Source: Cryptomeria japonica (Eukaryota > Streptophyta > Pinopsida > Cupressales > Cupressaceae). From it: DNA of 64,000 bases. This document shows positions 1-13,413 of this stretch, in pieces. The notes under the pieces were generated by a model that worked only from the letters and a program-made list of their open reading frames with translations, was not told the DNA's origin and did not search any database. Within the stretch, counting starts at the first letter, position 1. Every line of letters starts with the position of its first letter. A program made the position numbers and the translations under genes. The stretch is taken from positions 157,965,954 to 158,029,953 of the forward strand of contig NC_081405.1 of NCBI RefSeq assembly GCF_030272615.1, written 5' to 3'.

Positions 1-420
1 ACCTCCTTTGTGATTGCACTCACACATGTAGTTATATATGGTCCTAGTTTTAGGGTCATAATTGTTTGCCAATTCCTTCATGAGCTCCACATTCACGAAT
101 ACATTAGCCACATCTAACCTTCCTAAGTTCAATCGTCATAAATTGTTGATAGGTTGAGGGGCAACTCTTCTGTTGTACCCATATATGAATAATTCATAGC
201 CTCTCAACTCTGTCCATATGTCTCCAAGATCCTCAAACCGGTCCCCCAGGCCTTCCTCATCAGCTCTAATCTTCTTGGACCTCAAACTGGATGATGGACA
301 CTGGTCAATCAGGTCTTGGGCCAAAGAACGCCCTTCCCTTTTCTGTATTTTAGGTTTTTCTTCTGCAGGGATAGGTTGTTTTCCCTTTCTCGTCTTATTA
401 GTTTTAGATGATGATTCCAT
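1..420 (-). pseudogene. Broken ORF fragment, retroelement-like, at window edge
   Basis: The reading frame starts with ATG at 420 (MESSSKTNKTRKGKQPIP), is very basic and hydrophilic for its first 60 residues, then reads GYELFIYGYNRRVAPQPINNL to a TGA near 136. Beyond that single stop the same frame stays open to the window edge, giving GRLDVANVFVNVELMKELAN and then a Cys pair (CEC). The stop could be a decayed CGA Arg codon. The style (charged N-terminus, then a conserved block) resembles the first ORF of plant retroelement-derived genes, but I do not recognise a family. The 3' part is outside the window. Confidence 0.35.
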
Positions 421-1058
421 TTAAATTTTGTAAAAGAGGTCTGTGTGCAAACAACTTACTTGGAATTACTGAGCTTTATCTATGAATTCACCCAATTCCT
501 GCTTTCAATTTGTCGCCTGTGAATTCCTTAATGTTGTGCCCTTTGATGGTTGATCCACTACTTATGACGTATTTAATCAGTTAGTAATGGCGCTTTGGAT
601 AGCGGTCACTCGGGCACACGTTTGAATTTAAAGGTGATGTGACCTTCCCTGGGATTTGTTTATGATTTTCACGGCAATCAATAATCATTTCGATGAGGAT
701 ATGTCTTTCGATCATTTGTTTCTTTAGTCCATCAATCTCTTTGTTTCTATCGACAATACTTTTGTTTCGAATATTACTTCGATCAACTATTTTTTCCCTT
801 CATCGAAATACTGTATTCGGTCAGTATGGCTGTCTCCGCATCGAAACATATCTAATATCCATCAGGTCTTATGTCGAAGAAACCTTGGGCTTTGGTGTCC
901 TCCTTTATTTTTCCATCGAAATACTTCTTTCATCGATATCACTATGCCCTGTCGATGAATGAGTCTATTATCTCACCAAAGCTTTTCTTTATTTTCCCTT
1001 ATCGTTCTTCACCGATAAAGTTACATCGACAAAACCACGCATATCGAGAACATGCCTT
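421..1058. other. AT-rich stretch with scattered ATCGA motifs, no gene
   Basis: No supported coding region. From about 690 onward the words ATCGA, TCGATG and CATCGA recur at irregular spacing, a prelude to the ordered tandem repeat that follows. Small ORFs here are low-complexity Ser/Leu/Phe-rich frames. Confidence 0.5.
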
Positions 1059-1664
1059 TTAACCTCCTTGAAACCTATATCCTCATCGATATCTTTTATC
1101 GATGTAGCTTCCTTTTGTCTGATTGATATTATTCTTTCGATGAAAATGCTCCTTTCGGTGGGTCCTTTTTATGTTGCACTGATAGTATTATTTCCTTGAG
1201 AACTTTTCCCGTTGATGAAGACCCTCTCTGCTTTCTTTGATATCTTTTGTCGATGAAGTTTAATCTCCTCGAAACCTATATCCTCATCGATATCTTTTAT
1301 CGATGTAGCTTCCTTTTGTCTGATCGATATTATTCTTTTGATGAAAACACTCCTTTCAGTGGGTCCTTTTTATGTTGCACCGATAGTATTATTTCCTCGA
1401 GAACTTTTCCTATCGATGAAGACCCTCTCTGCTTTCTTCGATATCTTTTGTCGATGAAGTTTAACCTCCTCAAAACCTATATCCTCATCGATATCTTTTA
1501 TTGATGTAGCTTCTTTTTGTCTGATCGATATTATTCTTTCGATGAAAACGCTCCTTTCGGTGGGTCCTTTTTATGTTGCACCGATAGTATTATTTCCTCG
1601 AGAACTTTTCCCATCGATGAAGACCCTCTTTGCTTTCTCCGATATCTTTTGTCAATGAAGTTAT
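1059..1664. repeat. 201-bp tandem repeat, three units
   Basis: The phrase TTAACCTCCT (or TTAATCTCCT) starts at 1059, 1260 and 1461, a constant period of 201 bp. Each unit carries CTCATCGATATCTTTTATCG, then a GGGTCCTTTTTATGTTGCAC block, then GAAGACCCTCT. Units differ by scattered transitions. After the third unit the copy degrades near 1665. The two ORFs read through these units are repeat translations, not genes. Confidence 0.85.
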
Positions 1665-1959
1665 TATCTTCGGTGAGTCCTTTCGGCATTTCCTTCCTTC
1701 GATGGCTCTTTTATATTGATGATAATTATTATTTTTTTTATAAAAATGATCATCATCAGAATTACGACGAATACCAAGCTTTCGATTGACGACTTCGTTG
1801 ACTGTCGACAGAGTCCATTGGATTGTCGAATTTCCAACGGGCATGGCATCGTCGACTAATCTGATGCCGAGTTTTTGATGGTGGATTTTGTCGACACTCC
1901 GACGAAAATTCATCGAAAATCCGACAAACGGCCGTTGGAAATCAGCTCCGAATGTACTA

Positions 1960-1960
<1 letters not shown>

Positions 1961-2002
<42 letters not shown>

Positions 2003-2307
2003 GTATATGTATCTGTATGTGTATATATATACACATATACATATGTATATGTGTATATATATACACATACAGATACATATATGTATATGTGTATATATAT
2101 ACACATACAGATACATATACATATACATATATATATATATAAATGTATATATATGTATACATGTATATATACTAAAAAAGAAATTGATAATCATTTGGGA
2201 TTTAAACTTTATTTTAAATATAGTGTATTTGATGCATAAATGATTACGAGGGTATAATATAAGAAGTAGATATATATACATATGTATATACGTGTGTAGC
2301 ATGCTAA

Positions 2308-2344
<37 letters not shown>

Positions 2345-2617
2345 TTATACATTTATATATATACATACATGTATATGTATATATATGTATATATGTATAC
2401 ATATATATATACATTTATATATATATATGTGTGTGTGTGTGTGTGATATATATACATATACATGTATGTATGTATATATATATACATACATACATGTATA
2501 TGTATGTATATATATATACATACATATACATGTATGTATGTATATATATGTATACATGTATGTATGTATATATATACATATACATACATATATATATATA
2601 TATATACATATATACAT

Positions 2618-2664
<47 letters not shown>

Positions 2665-2703
2665 TATTTATACATTTATATATACATTTATACATTTATA
2701 TAT

Positions 2704-2746
<43 letters not shown>

Positions 2747-2825
2747 TATATGTATATATACACACATATATATGTATATATACGTATATGTATACATGTA
2801 TATATATATACATATACGTATATGT

Positions 2826-2870
<45 letters not shown>
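1961..2870. repeat. TA-rich compound microsatellite
   Basis: Alternating TA runs broken by TATACA, TACATG and one (GT) run near 2427-2445. An island of ordinary sequence at about 2172-2265 splits it in two. All reading frames across it give Tyr/Ile/His repeats and are not genes. Such tracts can extrude hairpins, and several segments are near-perfect palindromes. Confidence 0.95.
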
Positions 2871-2872
<2 letters not shown>

Positions 2873-5800
2873 ACATATAGTATACATCATAGTCATATAA
2901 GTGTCATTAATGATACTAGCAAACTTATCAATCAATTATTACTCAAATATAATAGTTGAATGGCATGCTCAACAATATGTGAGCAACTATATTATATTGG
3001 TCATATTACTTATGAAAAACTAAACACACTATGTTGACCATATTCTCTAAACAACGTGGTGATAGACTATATTGATTCAACCACATTCTATATTGTGGAA
3101 GTGATATTAAGCCAACCGCATGGATAATATAATCCATGGCCAAGGAAATGATAATATAATGAATTACAAATTAAGTGAAATGATGAGAAGGCGGCATCAA
3201 ATACTTATGTTAATCTATCTATTATCAAAACCAATGTAAGAAGATTTTATTCAGCGCATAAATTAATTGAATGCTTGTTGCCACTGTGCTATTATCTTGA
3301 AATTTGTTAAAACTCACTATAGTGAATGAAAGAATCCTTTGCATTCAATTTGAAATTCATTGGAATGGAATTGGAACTCCTTGAAATGAAACGTAATAAC
3401 TATAACTATTTTAAAATGGAGGGGAATAGATAAAATATTGAAGTCAATATGAATATACAGAGGCAAAAGCCTTGTTTTATGACACACACGGGATATAATA
3501 TGATATCTGGTTCTTCATTACTATCGGGATCTAAGTGAATAATTTGTTATCATCTCTTATGCTGAGTGAATAGCAGAAGGCTCTTTGGCAGTCTGAGAAA
3601 TAAAATAGAGACACGCCTGGAAATGAAAACAAATGTTAGAATCAAACATAAAATTACCTAAACCAGTTCATATAGAAAGAACTGTAAATTATGTCTATTG
3701 TAAACAAATATACAATTCTCTCAAATTGTAATTCATGGTACAATACATAGAAGTAAACATAATGGCAGTAAAGACCTTGACTGGAGACACATACTCATAA
3801 TCATGAGGCAGGTATATAGCCAGGAGTTCATAACAACAAATAATCTTGAGTTAAGGTAATATGAACTTATTATAAATGGTAGATGATCGTAATTTACATC
3901 ACTACAAGTTTTCACGTAGAATGGTATAGAGTGGTATTCAAAATTAGAGCCCAATAAGTCTCTAGTTTATGTTAGTATGCAGTTAGCATAAGAGACAACC
4001 TTAATGGCCACTACGACTAAATCTCATATATCGGTTCTAGCTGAGCAGGGTGGTGAACACTAACTACATGTTTAATCATATTTTGAATTATGAAAACCTT
4101 TGGCCAAGGTGACGTTGCACTAAGCGAGGCTGCGAGTGTCAAACAATTAACATGATCCAGATGCACCACCTAGTCAGAGGTCATACTAGCTAGGAGGTTC
4201 CTATCGTGTGTGACTAAATATAGTTGTATAGGGTCAAAACATCAGTCTCAGATGGTATTAAACCTATTAACCTACTTATACCCTTGTGAAGGGTAGGGTT
4301 GCTTTCAATAGAAAAATGTGAAGGAGATCACCAAGTTTATGGTTAGGTGGTAAATTGCCCTAATGAGACTTTCCCTCTGGTTAGTTACTTTGCATGATAA
4401 AGAAAATTGAATGGATCACCAAATGTTGTAAACTCTAAACTCCTTTTGGACTTTATATGTAATGTACTCAAATTTAGAATAGTTCTTCAATTGTTTATAT
4501 GCTCTTTACTTGTTCTTGAATAATTGTTGTTACTTCTTACTTATAGAAAAGTAAATAATTTTTCATGTACTCGTATAACAAAAAATTATTACAGTTCTAT
4601 GTTGTTCTATGTTTTGTCAGTTTATTTTTTTATTATTGTTAGACTACATTTAAGTTTAGGTTAGTAGTTTTTGCTTGTTACAGGTTTCAAAAAAAAATAT
4701 CATCTTAAAAGTTGGAAATGAAAGGATTTTTATTGTTTTATACAATATTATAAAGATGGAGCTTGAGTAGTATATGTAGACAACATTGATAATCCTTAAA
4801 ACTATAAGAGTAGATATGTGACTCCTCAACAACCCTAGAATCCTTGGTAGACGAAATAGATTTCACAAGAGAATATGACAAGATAACTTGCATAATTATA
4901 TATTGATTGAATATTATAATATACAATGAGAAGCATTAGTTATACATGCAATCTATGATAAGGTATCGATAAGTACCCTTGATACAAACATGAAAAGTCA
5001 ATGCAAATATTAAATGGCTAAATGAAGAAAAATAAATAATAGAACATGGCCCCATTATAACCAACTTTTAGATAGGATACAAGGAAAAATAATTAAATCT
5101 TAAGTAAGCTTAAGATGTGAATAAGTTCCCACTAATAACTAGACAAAAAATAACCTCTTTCACATTAACAAAAAATAGATAGACTTTGACAAGTGTTTTG
5201 CTCTTTCTCTAAACAAGTTAAATATGTTTGGAGTCGCATGGAGTATGATATGATAGTCATGATGGATGCAAAATATTTTTCTCTAGAAAACTAATTATCT
5301 TTTTTAGTGTGTGTAGTTTATGCAGCTTGTATCAACTCTTGTATTTATCAAATTAGTCTTTTGTTTAACAAGTGTTTTTTATATTCTTATGATTTTTTTA
5401 CATTCTATTTGGTTTTTATTTCTTAGTTTTAAAATACCCCGTGGAACTACCTCTTTATTGATATGATTTGAATTTGTAATTTTATAGAATAATTTTTAAG
5501 TCCCCATTTTTCTTAATTTTTTTATCAACCATTTTCTTTATTCATTCATATGAAACATTGAAGGAGGTTTTCAAAGATATGTTGCATGAATTGGCTACAT
5601 GGTTGAAAAATAACCATGGAACAAATCAAGGATTTGTTGGATGTACATTTTTATGATTTAGTAGACAAACCTATGTTTCATTTACCAATAAATGGATCCA
5701 ATTTGAAAGGGTTCTATGAATTACCACTACGATACCAAACAAATGCCTCTCATTACTGTAGTCATTCTTTCCTGTGTAATTTTCCATACCCAATAGCAAG

Positions 5801-7080
5801 TACAATTTCTTAAATTAAGTTTATGAAAAAGGAGATCTAAAACCAATTACTAGATGTGTCTCATCAAATCTTGAGTTGTAGGAATGTGCTTGGTAAGATT
5901 CAAAGAATAATTTTTTTTTCAAAATCTAAATTTGTAGAGATTCCACCTTTTACTTGACATCCAATCCTCCATAGCAATCTCAAAATGGACTATTGATGTG
6001 TTCAAAAAGAAGAATGGATTATTATTTCTCATATCAAGAGTAGAACATATGTATGTCTTTGATTGTTTATCATCTGCAAAACCCACATATGCCAAAAGAG
6101 ACTTCAATAGGACACACAAGACATTAGGACATTTCTTAAGTTGTTGATTGGAAAGATGGATAACCTTGTCATGTTAAAATAAGGCTTTTCTAAAATTATT
6201 TATTTAATTATTTGTTTATTCTTATTCGGGAAAAGAGATCATATAAATTTATATGGAGTAATTTTTAAAATAGTTAGTTGATCATATATCTTCTCTCTTC
6301 AAAGAAGATTCCCTTGATTAAGACATCAGAGATGCAAATTAATAAACTTAATCACAACAAATATAGTAGGTATCAACATTAACACCAACATCAATTTGAG
6401 CCCAATTAATAGTTTGTCATACTAGTAAGCATATAAATTAATTTACAAGGTGGGAATAGATCATTATCATATTGAATGTTGTTGAAATAATGAAAGATGC
6501 AACAATATAAAGAAAACAAAGATATGCACAAATACTTAACACTTTATTTATTGATAAATATAATTGTGTATAAATAATGTCAATGGTGAATTATTACTAA
6601 AGATCCTTTATATTAATAAAATTCCCCATTTTAATTCACTAATGTACAATTAAGATAATCTTAAACTTGTATATAAACTCTTTACAACATAAAATAATAT
6701 CCCTAGATAGCATGACATTTTGATTGGAGTATTATACTCCAATAAATGTTTGATGTCAAACCTACAATGGATCTACATGAGACAAATTGATTATGGAAGC
6801 TCTTGTTTCTCCTCTGTCAAATGACTAGGATTGTACAAACTTTATCATTATTTAATGAGGTTCAAGTGGATGACTATATCATGAGATCCATTACTGCCAA
6901 TTCATTTCATCTATAAGAAAATGTTAGACATTATAGCACATTTTATTTTAGTAAAGGTAAAATCAATGTTTTTGATTAGGTTAAAATAGGTTTTGAAGGG
7001 GCGTCGAAACCTTTTACAACAAAGAGTTGCCAACAAAGAATAAACTAGACTATTAGCAACAAACCATATGTTTTAGAAAG
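2871..7080. other. AT-rich DNA with no recognisable gene
   Basis: I see no long ORF with protein-like composition, no LTR or inverted-repeat boundary and no RNA gene. Only short chance ORFs under 75 codons occur. It may be old decayed repeat sequence. Confidence 0.5.
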
Positions 7081-8800
7081 GACCTGATACCTTCTGGACT
7101 TATGGGCATCCCAATCCACAAACAAAGGCTACAAAGGAAATAAATAGAAAATCACAACAACTACTACACACCAAACACCAAACACCAAACACCAGCCAAA
7201 CATTAGGAATACAACATTTCAAACCCGGCTGGCCGAACAAATGATCTAAAACAACCAAACAATAGACCTCAGAAAGCATAGATTGAGGGTATATCAAGCA
7301 TCCTCAGCCAACAAGAAGTGTTTTCCTAGGCTCCCATAACCTATAACAACTTCTCCAGGCCACAAAAAACCAAGCTTGGGCCTTACCAAAACAAGAACTG
7401 GCCAAACTAGGCCCTTGAAAACTTTCAACATCCAGTCTGACCCTAGCAAGAACAAGAGACATAGGGTTTTTTCAGGCTCCCTCAACCATGAGAGTGGGTT
7501 TTATGAGGCTCCCACAACCAAAAATAGGGTTTTTCCAGGCTCCCTCCACCATTAAAGCCAAAAAAAAAAGATCCTTAAAGATAAGCATTAAGTAGAAAAC
7601 TAGATCCAGGGGGTTTTAAGAGGCTCCCCAAACCTTCATATTGGGTTTTGAAGTGGCTCCCAAAACTAGCGAGTTGAAGCCAGAAAACACAAACCATCTG
7701 GAGGTCATCACCCTTTTAGCAACACTCCTCTCCACCTCAATAGGATAGGGACCCACCTCTATAGGGGCTGAAAAGATACAGACCAACAGCAGAAAAAGCT
7801 TAGCTTCGAAAAACAAAACAAAGTCCAACAACCAAAAGATAAAACCACATGGCTTAGTTGGAAAAATGGGTTTTAAACAAGCTCCCAAAACCTTAAGTCT
7901 GAAAATAGGCATAAACTAGTCAGACTCCAAGAAAGTCAGCTCCACCCAAATCTCCACCTCCATAGGAGAAAAGAGATAAAAGCCCAACAAAAAGGAGAAA
8001 GAAACATTCAAAAAACTAGCCTCGAAAAATAGGGCAACAAAATCCCCCAAAAGATTCTATCCAACTTCACTCAGCGAACCACTCTTCAGAAGAGAAAACC
8101 ACCTCTACAAGATGGGCTGAGAAAGAAAGAGAGATGAAAGCGAGACCTACAACAATGAAGAACCCACATCATTCAAGAGGGCTCCGAGAATAGCATAACA
8201 ATAGGGACAAGCACAAAATCCCTTGCAACATTAGAGCCCACACCTTGAGGAAAGGAACAACAACCAAAGCACAAGACGAGGGGGCAAAAAAGCCCAAAAT
8301 CCCAAGAGAAAGCCAAACAACAACTACTCCACTTGGAACCCTAGCTCTACCCCCACTTCCACACTTAAGCAGAGAAAAACCACATCTGGGAAGAAGACCT
8401 CGAACCCCACACCAAGCCATCCGGATAGGGAAAGATGGACAGGAAAGAGAGTGAAGCAACCCACAACATCACCGCGACTCCAACTCTAAAAACATCTACA
8501 ATCTCTATAGAATATTTGGCAACAAAACCAACTCCAGCCCCCTCAAACCGAAAAACCATGGCTAGAAACTCGGACACGCCCAAGACAATGAGAAAAAATA
8601 GAGAGCTCATTGCATTCGAAATGGGAAACCCAAAACATGAGAACAGAAAAACAAGGAGGGAAAGCACAGTCATCCCCCTCGCCATCACCATCCCCTTCAT
8701 CTGCATCGTCTGCATCCCCCGTAGAATCCCTAGCAGACCACCTTTGGAAGCTCTCGCTCCCTCTCTCCCACTCCATTCAAAATTGTATTTTTTTCAAGGT
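7081..8800. repeat. GC-richer block with repeated GGGTTTT...GGCTCCC motif
   Basis: Base composition rises sharply compared with both flanks. A motif of the form GGGTTTT, 2-5 bases, then AGGCTCCC and AACC recurs near 7320, 7466, 7497, 7527, 7611, 7643 and 7867, irregularly spaced. The right half (8040-8800) is rich in AGAAAACC, CTCC and ACCA words. Both strands have patchy ORFs of 60-136 codons with no family signature. It resembles the leader region of some plant non-LTR elements or genes, but I cannot identify it. Confidence 0.4.
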
Positions 8801-10229
8801 AAAATTAGTGTTCATCATATAAATATTTTGAGTTTTGATGGATGAGAACATAATTTTTTCATATATCTTTCATTACATTTTCAAATTAAAATGATTTTTA
8901 AGTAAATATTTTATGTTTTTTAGACTTTGACGTAAAATGGGAGATACCATGTGGAGCAAATAGTCTCATAATTTTTTTGAGTGCATTGTGGTTGAAGCTA
9001 TGGTAATTGTGGGAATTGACTATTTTGCCTTGGGTTTGTCATGGCATAAGCGATGGCTTGAGATATAGGGTAGTCTAGTCACTAAAATTATCATCATTCT
9101 AAATTTGGGAAGTTGTCTATATTTAGGTCTCAGAATTGAAGTAATATTTAAAATATATTTTCTTAAATGTCTAGGTTGGTGAGTTTTTTAGTGTACTTGA
9201 ACTAATGTTGGTGAAAACTAATTAAGGGACATACCATGGAATGCCTCTAAAGCATCTTATTAAAATAATGAGCCATGACTTTTTTGAGTTTCAATTGTTA
9301 GAACACTTTTATTTCATTGATAATTTGTTGCATATTAGATGCCTTAACATATTTGTCCTTGGGTGTCTTTTGTTGCTTGTACATCTATATTAGCTTCATT
9401 TTAGAAACTATGCAATCAAGTGAACTATTGTTTCTCCCTATTGGCCCTAACTTCTTATTAATTATATAGTTTTATTTTTTAATTCACTCTTATTTAAAAA
9501 ATGTATGTTAATTTAGTTTTTTCCAAATCCAATATCTTGTTGTGCAAATGAATAAAGTTCTCATGTAACAAGTATGATGAGGAGGCTCCCCTTGTAGTGT
9601 CACAATCAATGTTTTATTTACCAAAAGTTGTACTAGCAATATTTATCTAGGTTGTGCCTCTACATTGGGTAGCTAAAAGTTTTGTGGAAATAAAATTCTC
9701 CATCAATTTTTTTTTTAACACAACTTTAACTCACAAGCCTCTTCACCCAACTTTTGTTGCTTGAAATTAGTGCTTGCCTACTCTTTATATTTAATGTTAT
9801 GGAGGAAATTAGTTCCTTTTTACATATCTATATGGTATTTAATTCCATTTTTTCTTTTTCTAAAAGCAATCCATCGATTAATAAGATAGGGGGTTTACCT
9901 AATAGGATCTATGCTCCCTTTTCTGCTATAATAAGCATATTTTATCTTCTTACTTTGGTTGTCATTATTAGCTAGATTAATTTATTTAGAGCATTGATTG
10001 TCATGGCTTTCTATGTTGTTAAATTTATATGGCCGTCACTAATGAAGCTAATATCATATTTGGATATGTTCATTGAACATGATGATAAAAAAATTATCTC
10101 TTGTGAAACTATCTTCAAAGATAAAGTTTAAGCTATATTTTTATGGATCCTCTACTCACAATTTCCTTTATGAAAAATAATCATGGATTGTATATTTATT
10201 TGATGTATATAAAAATAATAGTCTATGAG
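8801..10229. other. AT-rich flank of the giant transposon, no gene
   Basis: No supported gene. This is the DNA immediately left of the GT1 insertion; before insertion it was continuous with the sequence starting at 52671. Confidence 0.5.
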
Positions 10230-10266
10230 ACATGGGTGAATGCACCAAGATGGGGGACCAAAAAGA
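10230..10266 (+). repeat. GT1 left terminal inverted repeat and ACAT target duplication
   Basis: ACAT (10230-10233) is followed by GGGTGAATGCACC and then AAGATGGGGGACCAAAAAG. The right terminus, reverse-complemented, matches over about 33 bp with about five differences. The left end of GT3 is also alignable here (GGGCGTATGCATGAAG, then GTACCAAAAAGGTGCC). Confidence 0.85.
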
Positions 10267-10284
10267 TGCCAAAAATATTTTTGG

Positions 10285-10460
10285 TCCCCAACAAGCCATT
10301 TGGCACATGCCAAATAGGGCACACTCCTTATTTGGTGTGTGCCAAATATGAAAGCACATATTTAAAAGTTCAAAAATCGCATTTTGGAAACCATATTCTG
10401 CTAAACCCGCATTTTGAGTTGCATATCTCGCCTTTCAGACTGCGCACGCCAAATAGAGAT
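10285..10460. promoter_or_regulatory. GT1 subterminal palindromic motif, left arm
   Basis: ATTTGGCACATGCCAAAT occurs near 10299, TATTTGGTGTGTGCCAAATA near 10330 and GCGCACGCCAAATA near 10442. The shared design is an A/T arm, TTGG, a GTGTGC-like core and CCAAA. The block lies between the left end and the accessory-gene ATG at 10499, so it can serve both as a terminal binding site and as a promoter element. The same word recurs at 42253-42285 and 51695-51795. Confidence 0.6.
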
Positions 10461-10498
10461 ATAGTTTTGGCTTCCATTAGTGTCAGATCTTCACCAAA

Positions 10499-11770
10499 AT
10501 GACACCACAACATCAAGGGGGTCGAAGAGGTATTTATTTCTATTTTTTTACTCTCTAATTTTTTTAAAAATATGGATTAAATTAGGTATTTAAACTGAAA
10601 GTTGTTTTAAATTTCAGGAAATCAAAATCCATCTGAAAATATTGAAAACCCACCACCACCTCCTCATGAAGAGCCTTCTAAAGAAGAGGCATAGCCAACC
10701 CCTCCCCCAATTCCTAGAAATCCCCAAGGAACACAAGAAAACATACTAGGGTAAATTGAAAACAACAAAAAACAACTCAAGGAGTTGATAAATAGGCTGA
10801 AAGATCCTAATTTCACAACCTCTCATAGGACAAGCCTTATGGAGTCACTACAATCTATTGTAGCCCATGTAGGCTCAGTGAGTGATCAAATTAATATGTG
10901 GTCCAACAAAAGAGAAGAACAATTTTTTTTTATGTAAACAAGTTATCATATCTTGCAATAAAGAAAAAATAAATAAACAAAGTTGACCTGTGTGCACTTT
11001 TCACGGACCCTAGAACAAATCAACCCTTATAGCCTGGATGTAGGAGGTTCCCTATCCATTGGTGCCACCACGAAGGGATAAGGAATAACTTTTGGGATAG
11101 GTGGTGGATAGTTTTTGATCAGCCACCATGTAATAATCATGAGGTGCCCTAGTAATTTTTGAGGAAACTCTATTGTGATCTTGTCCTCAATGAGAACCCT
11201 AACTATTTTGACTACCTAAATTTTCAAGGTAGGGGTGGGGGATCGTCACATGACAGAGCAGGGGCACAAAGTGACCCAAACCTAGCATTGAGACCCTTGG
11301 GTAGACCTATGGTGGAGCACATGATTGTTCCTTTCATTGTGAAGGACAGTGTCAAGGTGGATACCTTAGAGTCCATTAGCTCATTGACTCAGACCCTCAT
11401 ACAGTATGTCGAGCCTCTAGTACATGTTGATGTGGATGAATCTTATAGGCCTCGAGATCCATGTCACTATTGTCAGTCATGTGGGAGCCTTTACACTTAT
11501 CATCCTGATAGTAGTCAACATGCACCTACACAACAACCATCTGTTATAGAGAATATGGTCATGACAAAGTCTCTGCTGAGTGAGACATTCGACATTGATA
11601 CCCAGGCAAATTTTTCCAACTTCATTTAATTTTTCTTATTAAATTTTATTTTGAAGTGTTAGAATAACTAAATTAGTACAATGATTGCGATAAAAATGTA
11701 GGGTCAAAGTGTTTTTACTACCTGTGACATTCCCCCAGCCACATTTTACACAACACCATTGAGTGATCAA
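10499..11770 (+). pseudogene. GT1 accessory gene, truncated
   Basis: Exon 1 is 10499-10529 (MTPQHQGGRR), exon 2 is 10618 to about 11605 and exon 3 is 11702-11770, the last the same 69-bp size as in GT3. Exon 2 encodes a Pro/Glu-rich N-terminus, a likely coiled coil (LKELINRLKD), the block FPIHWC (also in GT2 and GT3), LVLNENPNYFD, a RGGGSSHDRAGA motif and a Cys-rich CHYCQSCGSLYTY segment. Several in-frame stops interrupt exon 2, and its donor is GC rather than GT. The later exons are missing: homology to GT3 stops near 11868, where the satellite begins. The function is unknown; a DNA-binding helper of the transposase is a reasonable guess. Confidence 0.65.
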
Positions 11771-11869
11771 GTATGTCCAGTAAATAATTCAACTATTACA
11801 TGTGAATAGTCAACATTAGATGAATGGTTTTCTCACAAGTCACTTTGGATGTCAAATAGTTTGGTTCAT

Positions 11870-13413
11870 TTGTACATGGCAACCGAGATGGTTCATCTGT
11901 ACGTGCCCTAGGCTCTGAGATATGTGATGTCAAAGTTTGGTGGTTTTCACACTTTGAGCACTCAAGAGAAAGCGTTGCTAAGGTGTGGCTTGGAATAATT
12001 AGGTGACTTGAGGAGTGAAAAAAGGGGATACCTAGCATAAACCCATCCACCTGGACATGCTCACGCTAATGGTTCATTTCTATAATGAGTAGATTGAAAT
12101 TTTCACTATGTTGCCACCTTTCAATGAATGCATCTGATAGTTTTTTATGTGACAGAAAAAATATAAGCATGAGAAAATGGAATTGAGTTATCCGAAAGAG
12201 AGAGAGATTTTTGTAGTCATCCACAACACGAGTTCATAGGTTCAAACGAATCATCCATACATATCATAGGTTCCGAGATATGCGACGTCAAAGTTTGACA
12301 GTTTTCACACTTTGAGCGCTCAAGGGAAAGCGTCACTAAGGTGTGACTTAGAATGATTGAGCGACTTGGGTAGAAAAACAAGGGAATACCTAGCATAAAC
12401 CCGACCACTCGGACATGCTCGCACTGATGGTTCATTCCCACAATGAGTAGATTGAAAGTTGCGGTATTTTGCCACCTTTCATTGAATGCATCTGACAGTT
12501 TTTATGTGATAGAAAAAATGACTCGTCCATACATGCCATAGGCTCCGAGATATGGGACGTAAAAGTTTGACGGTTTTCACACTTTGAGTGCTCAAGGGAA
12601 AGCATTACTAAGGTGTAGCTTGGAATGATCAGGTGACTTGGGCAGAAAAACAAGGGCATACCTAGCATAAAACTAGCTACCCAAACATGCTCGTGCTAAC
12701 AGTTCATTGCCACGATGAGCGAAATGAAAGTTATGCTATTTTCCCACCTTGCACTGAATACATTTGACAGTTTTTAATGCGACAAAAAAAGTCTCACCAT
12801 GAGAAAATGGAATTGAGTTGTTCGAAAATGGGAGAGGTTTTTGTAGTTGTCCACCACACGACCCCATAGGTTTAAATAGCTCATCCATATGTGCCATGAT
12901 ATTTGATATATGCAATGTCAAAGTTTGACAATTTTCACACATTGAGGGCTCAAGGGAAACCGTCACTAAGGTGTGGCTCGAAATGATTGGACGACTCAGA
13001 CAACAAAACAAGGGCATACCTAGTAGAAATATGGCCACTCGAACGCGCTCACGCTGATGGTTCATTTCCACGAGGAGCAGAACAAAAACTATGCTATTTT
13101 GCCACCTTGTACTGAATGCATTTGATGGTTTTTAATGCGACGGAAAAAGTCTCACCACGAGAAAATAAAATTGAGTTATCCGAAAGTGGGAGAGGTTTTT
13201 GTATTCATCCACCACACGAGCTCATAGGTTCATATGAATTGTCCATATATTCCATGGGCTCTAAGATATGCGACGTCAAAGTTTGACGATTTTCACACTT
13301 TGAGCGCTCAAGGGAAAGCGTCCTTAAGGATTGGCTCGGAATGATCGGGTGACTTGGGCAGGAAAACAAGGGCATACCTAGTGTAAAAGCAACCACCTAG
13401 ATGCGCTCATGCT
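11870..13413. repeat. GT1 358-bp satellite array, left part
   Basis: Five units are marked by AAGTTTGACGGTTTTCACAC (and variants) near 11933, 12290, 12566, 12920 and 13278. Spacing is about 357, one unit being about 80 bp short. Each unit also contains GCTCAAGGGAAAGCGT and GGGCATACCTAGC. Minus-strand ORFs of 63-111 codons with a repeated LGMPLF...LSLERSKCENRQTL pattern are satellite translations. The array stops exactly at the LTR-A insertion and resumes at 34870. Confidence 0.9.

Noticed and set aside
1910-2960. Tyr/Ile/His-repeat ORFs
   Set aside because: Translation of the TA/TACA microsatellite in every frame and on both strands.
5616-5813. 65-codon plus-strand ORF in the AT-rich left region
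   Set aside because: Isolated, no homology I recognise, and no supporting splice or promoter signals.
12217-13396. Recurring 63-111 codon minus-strand ORFs (LGMPLF...SLERSKCENRQTL)
   Set aside because: They repeat with the 358-bp satellite and carry stops at different places in each unit; no sign of selection for coding.
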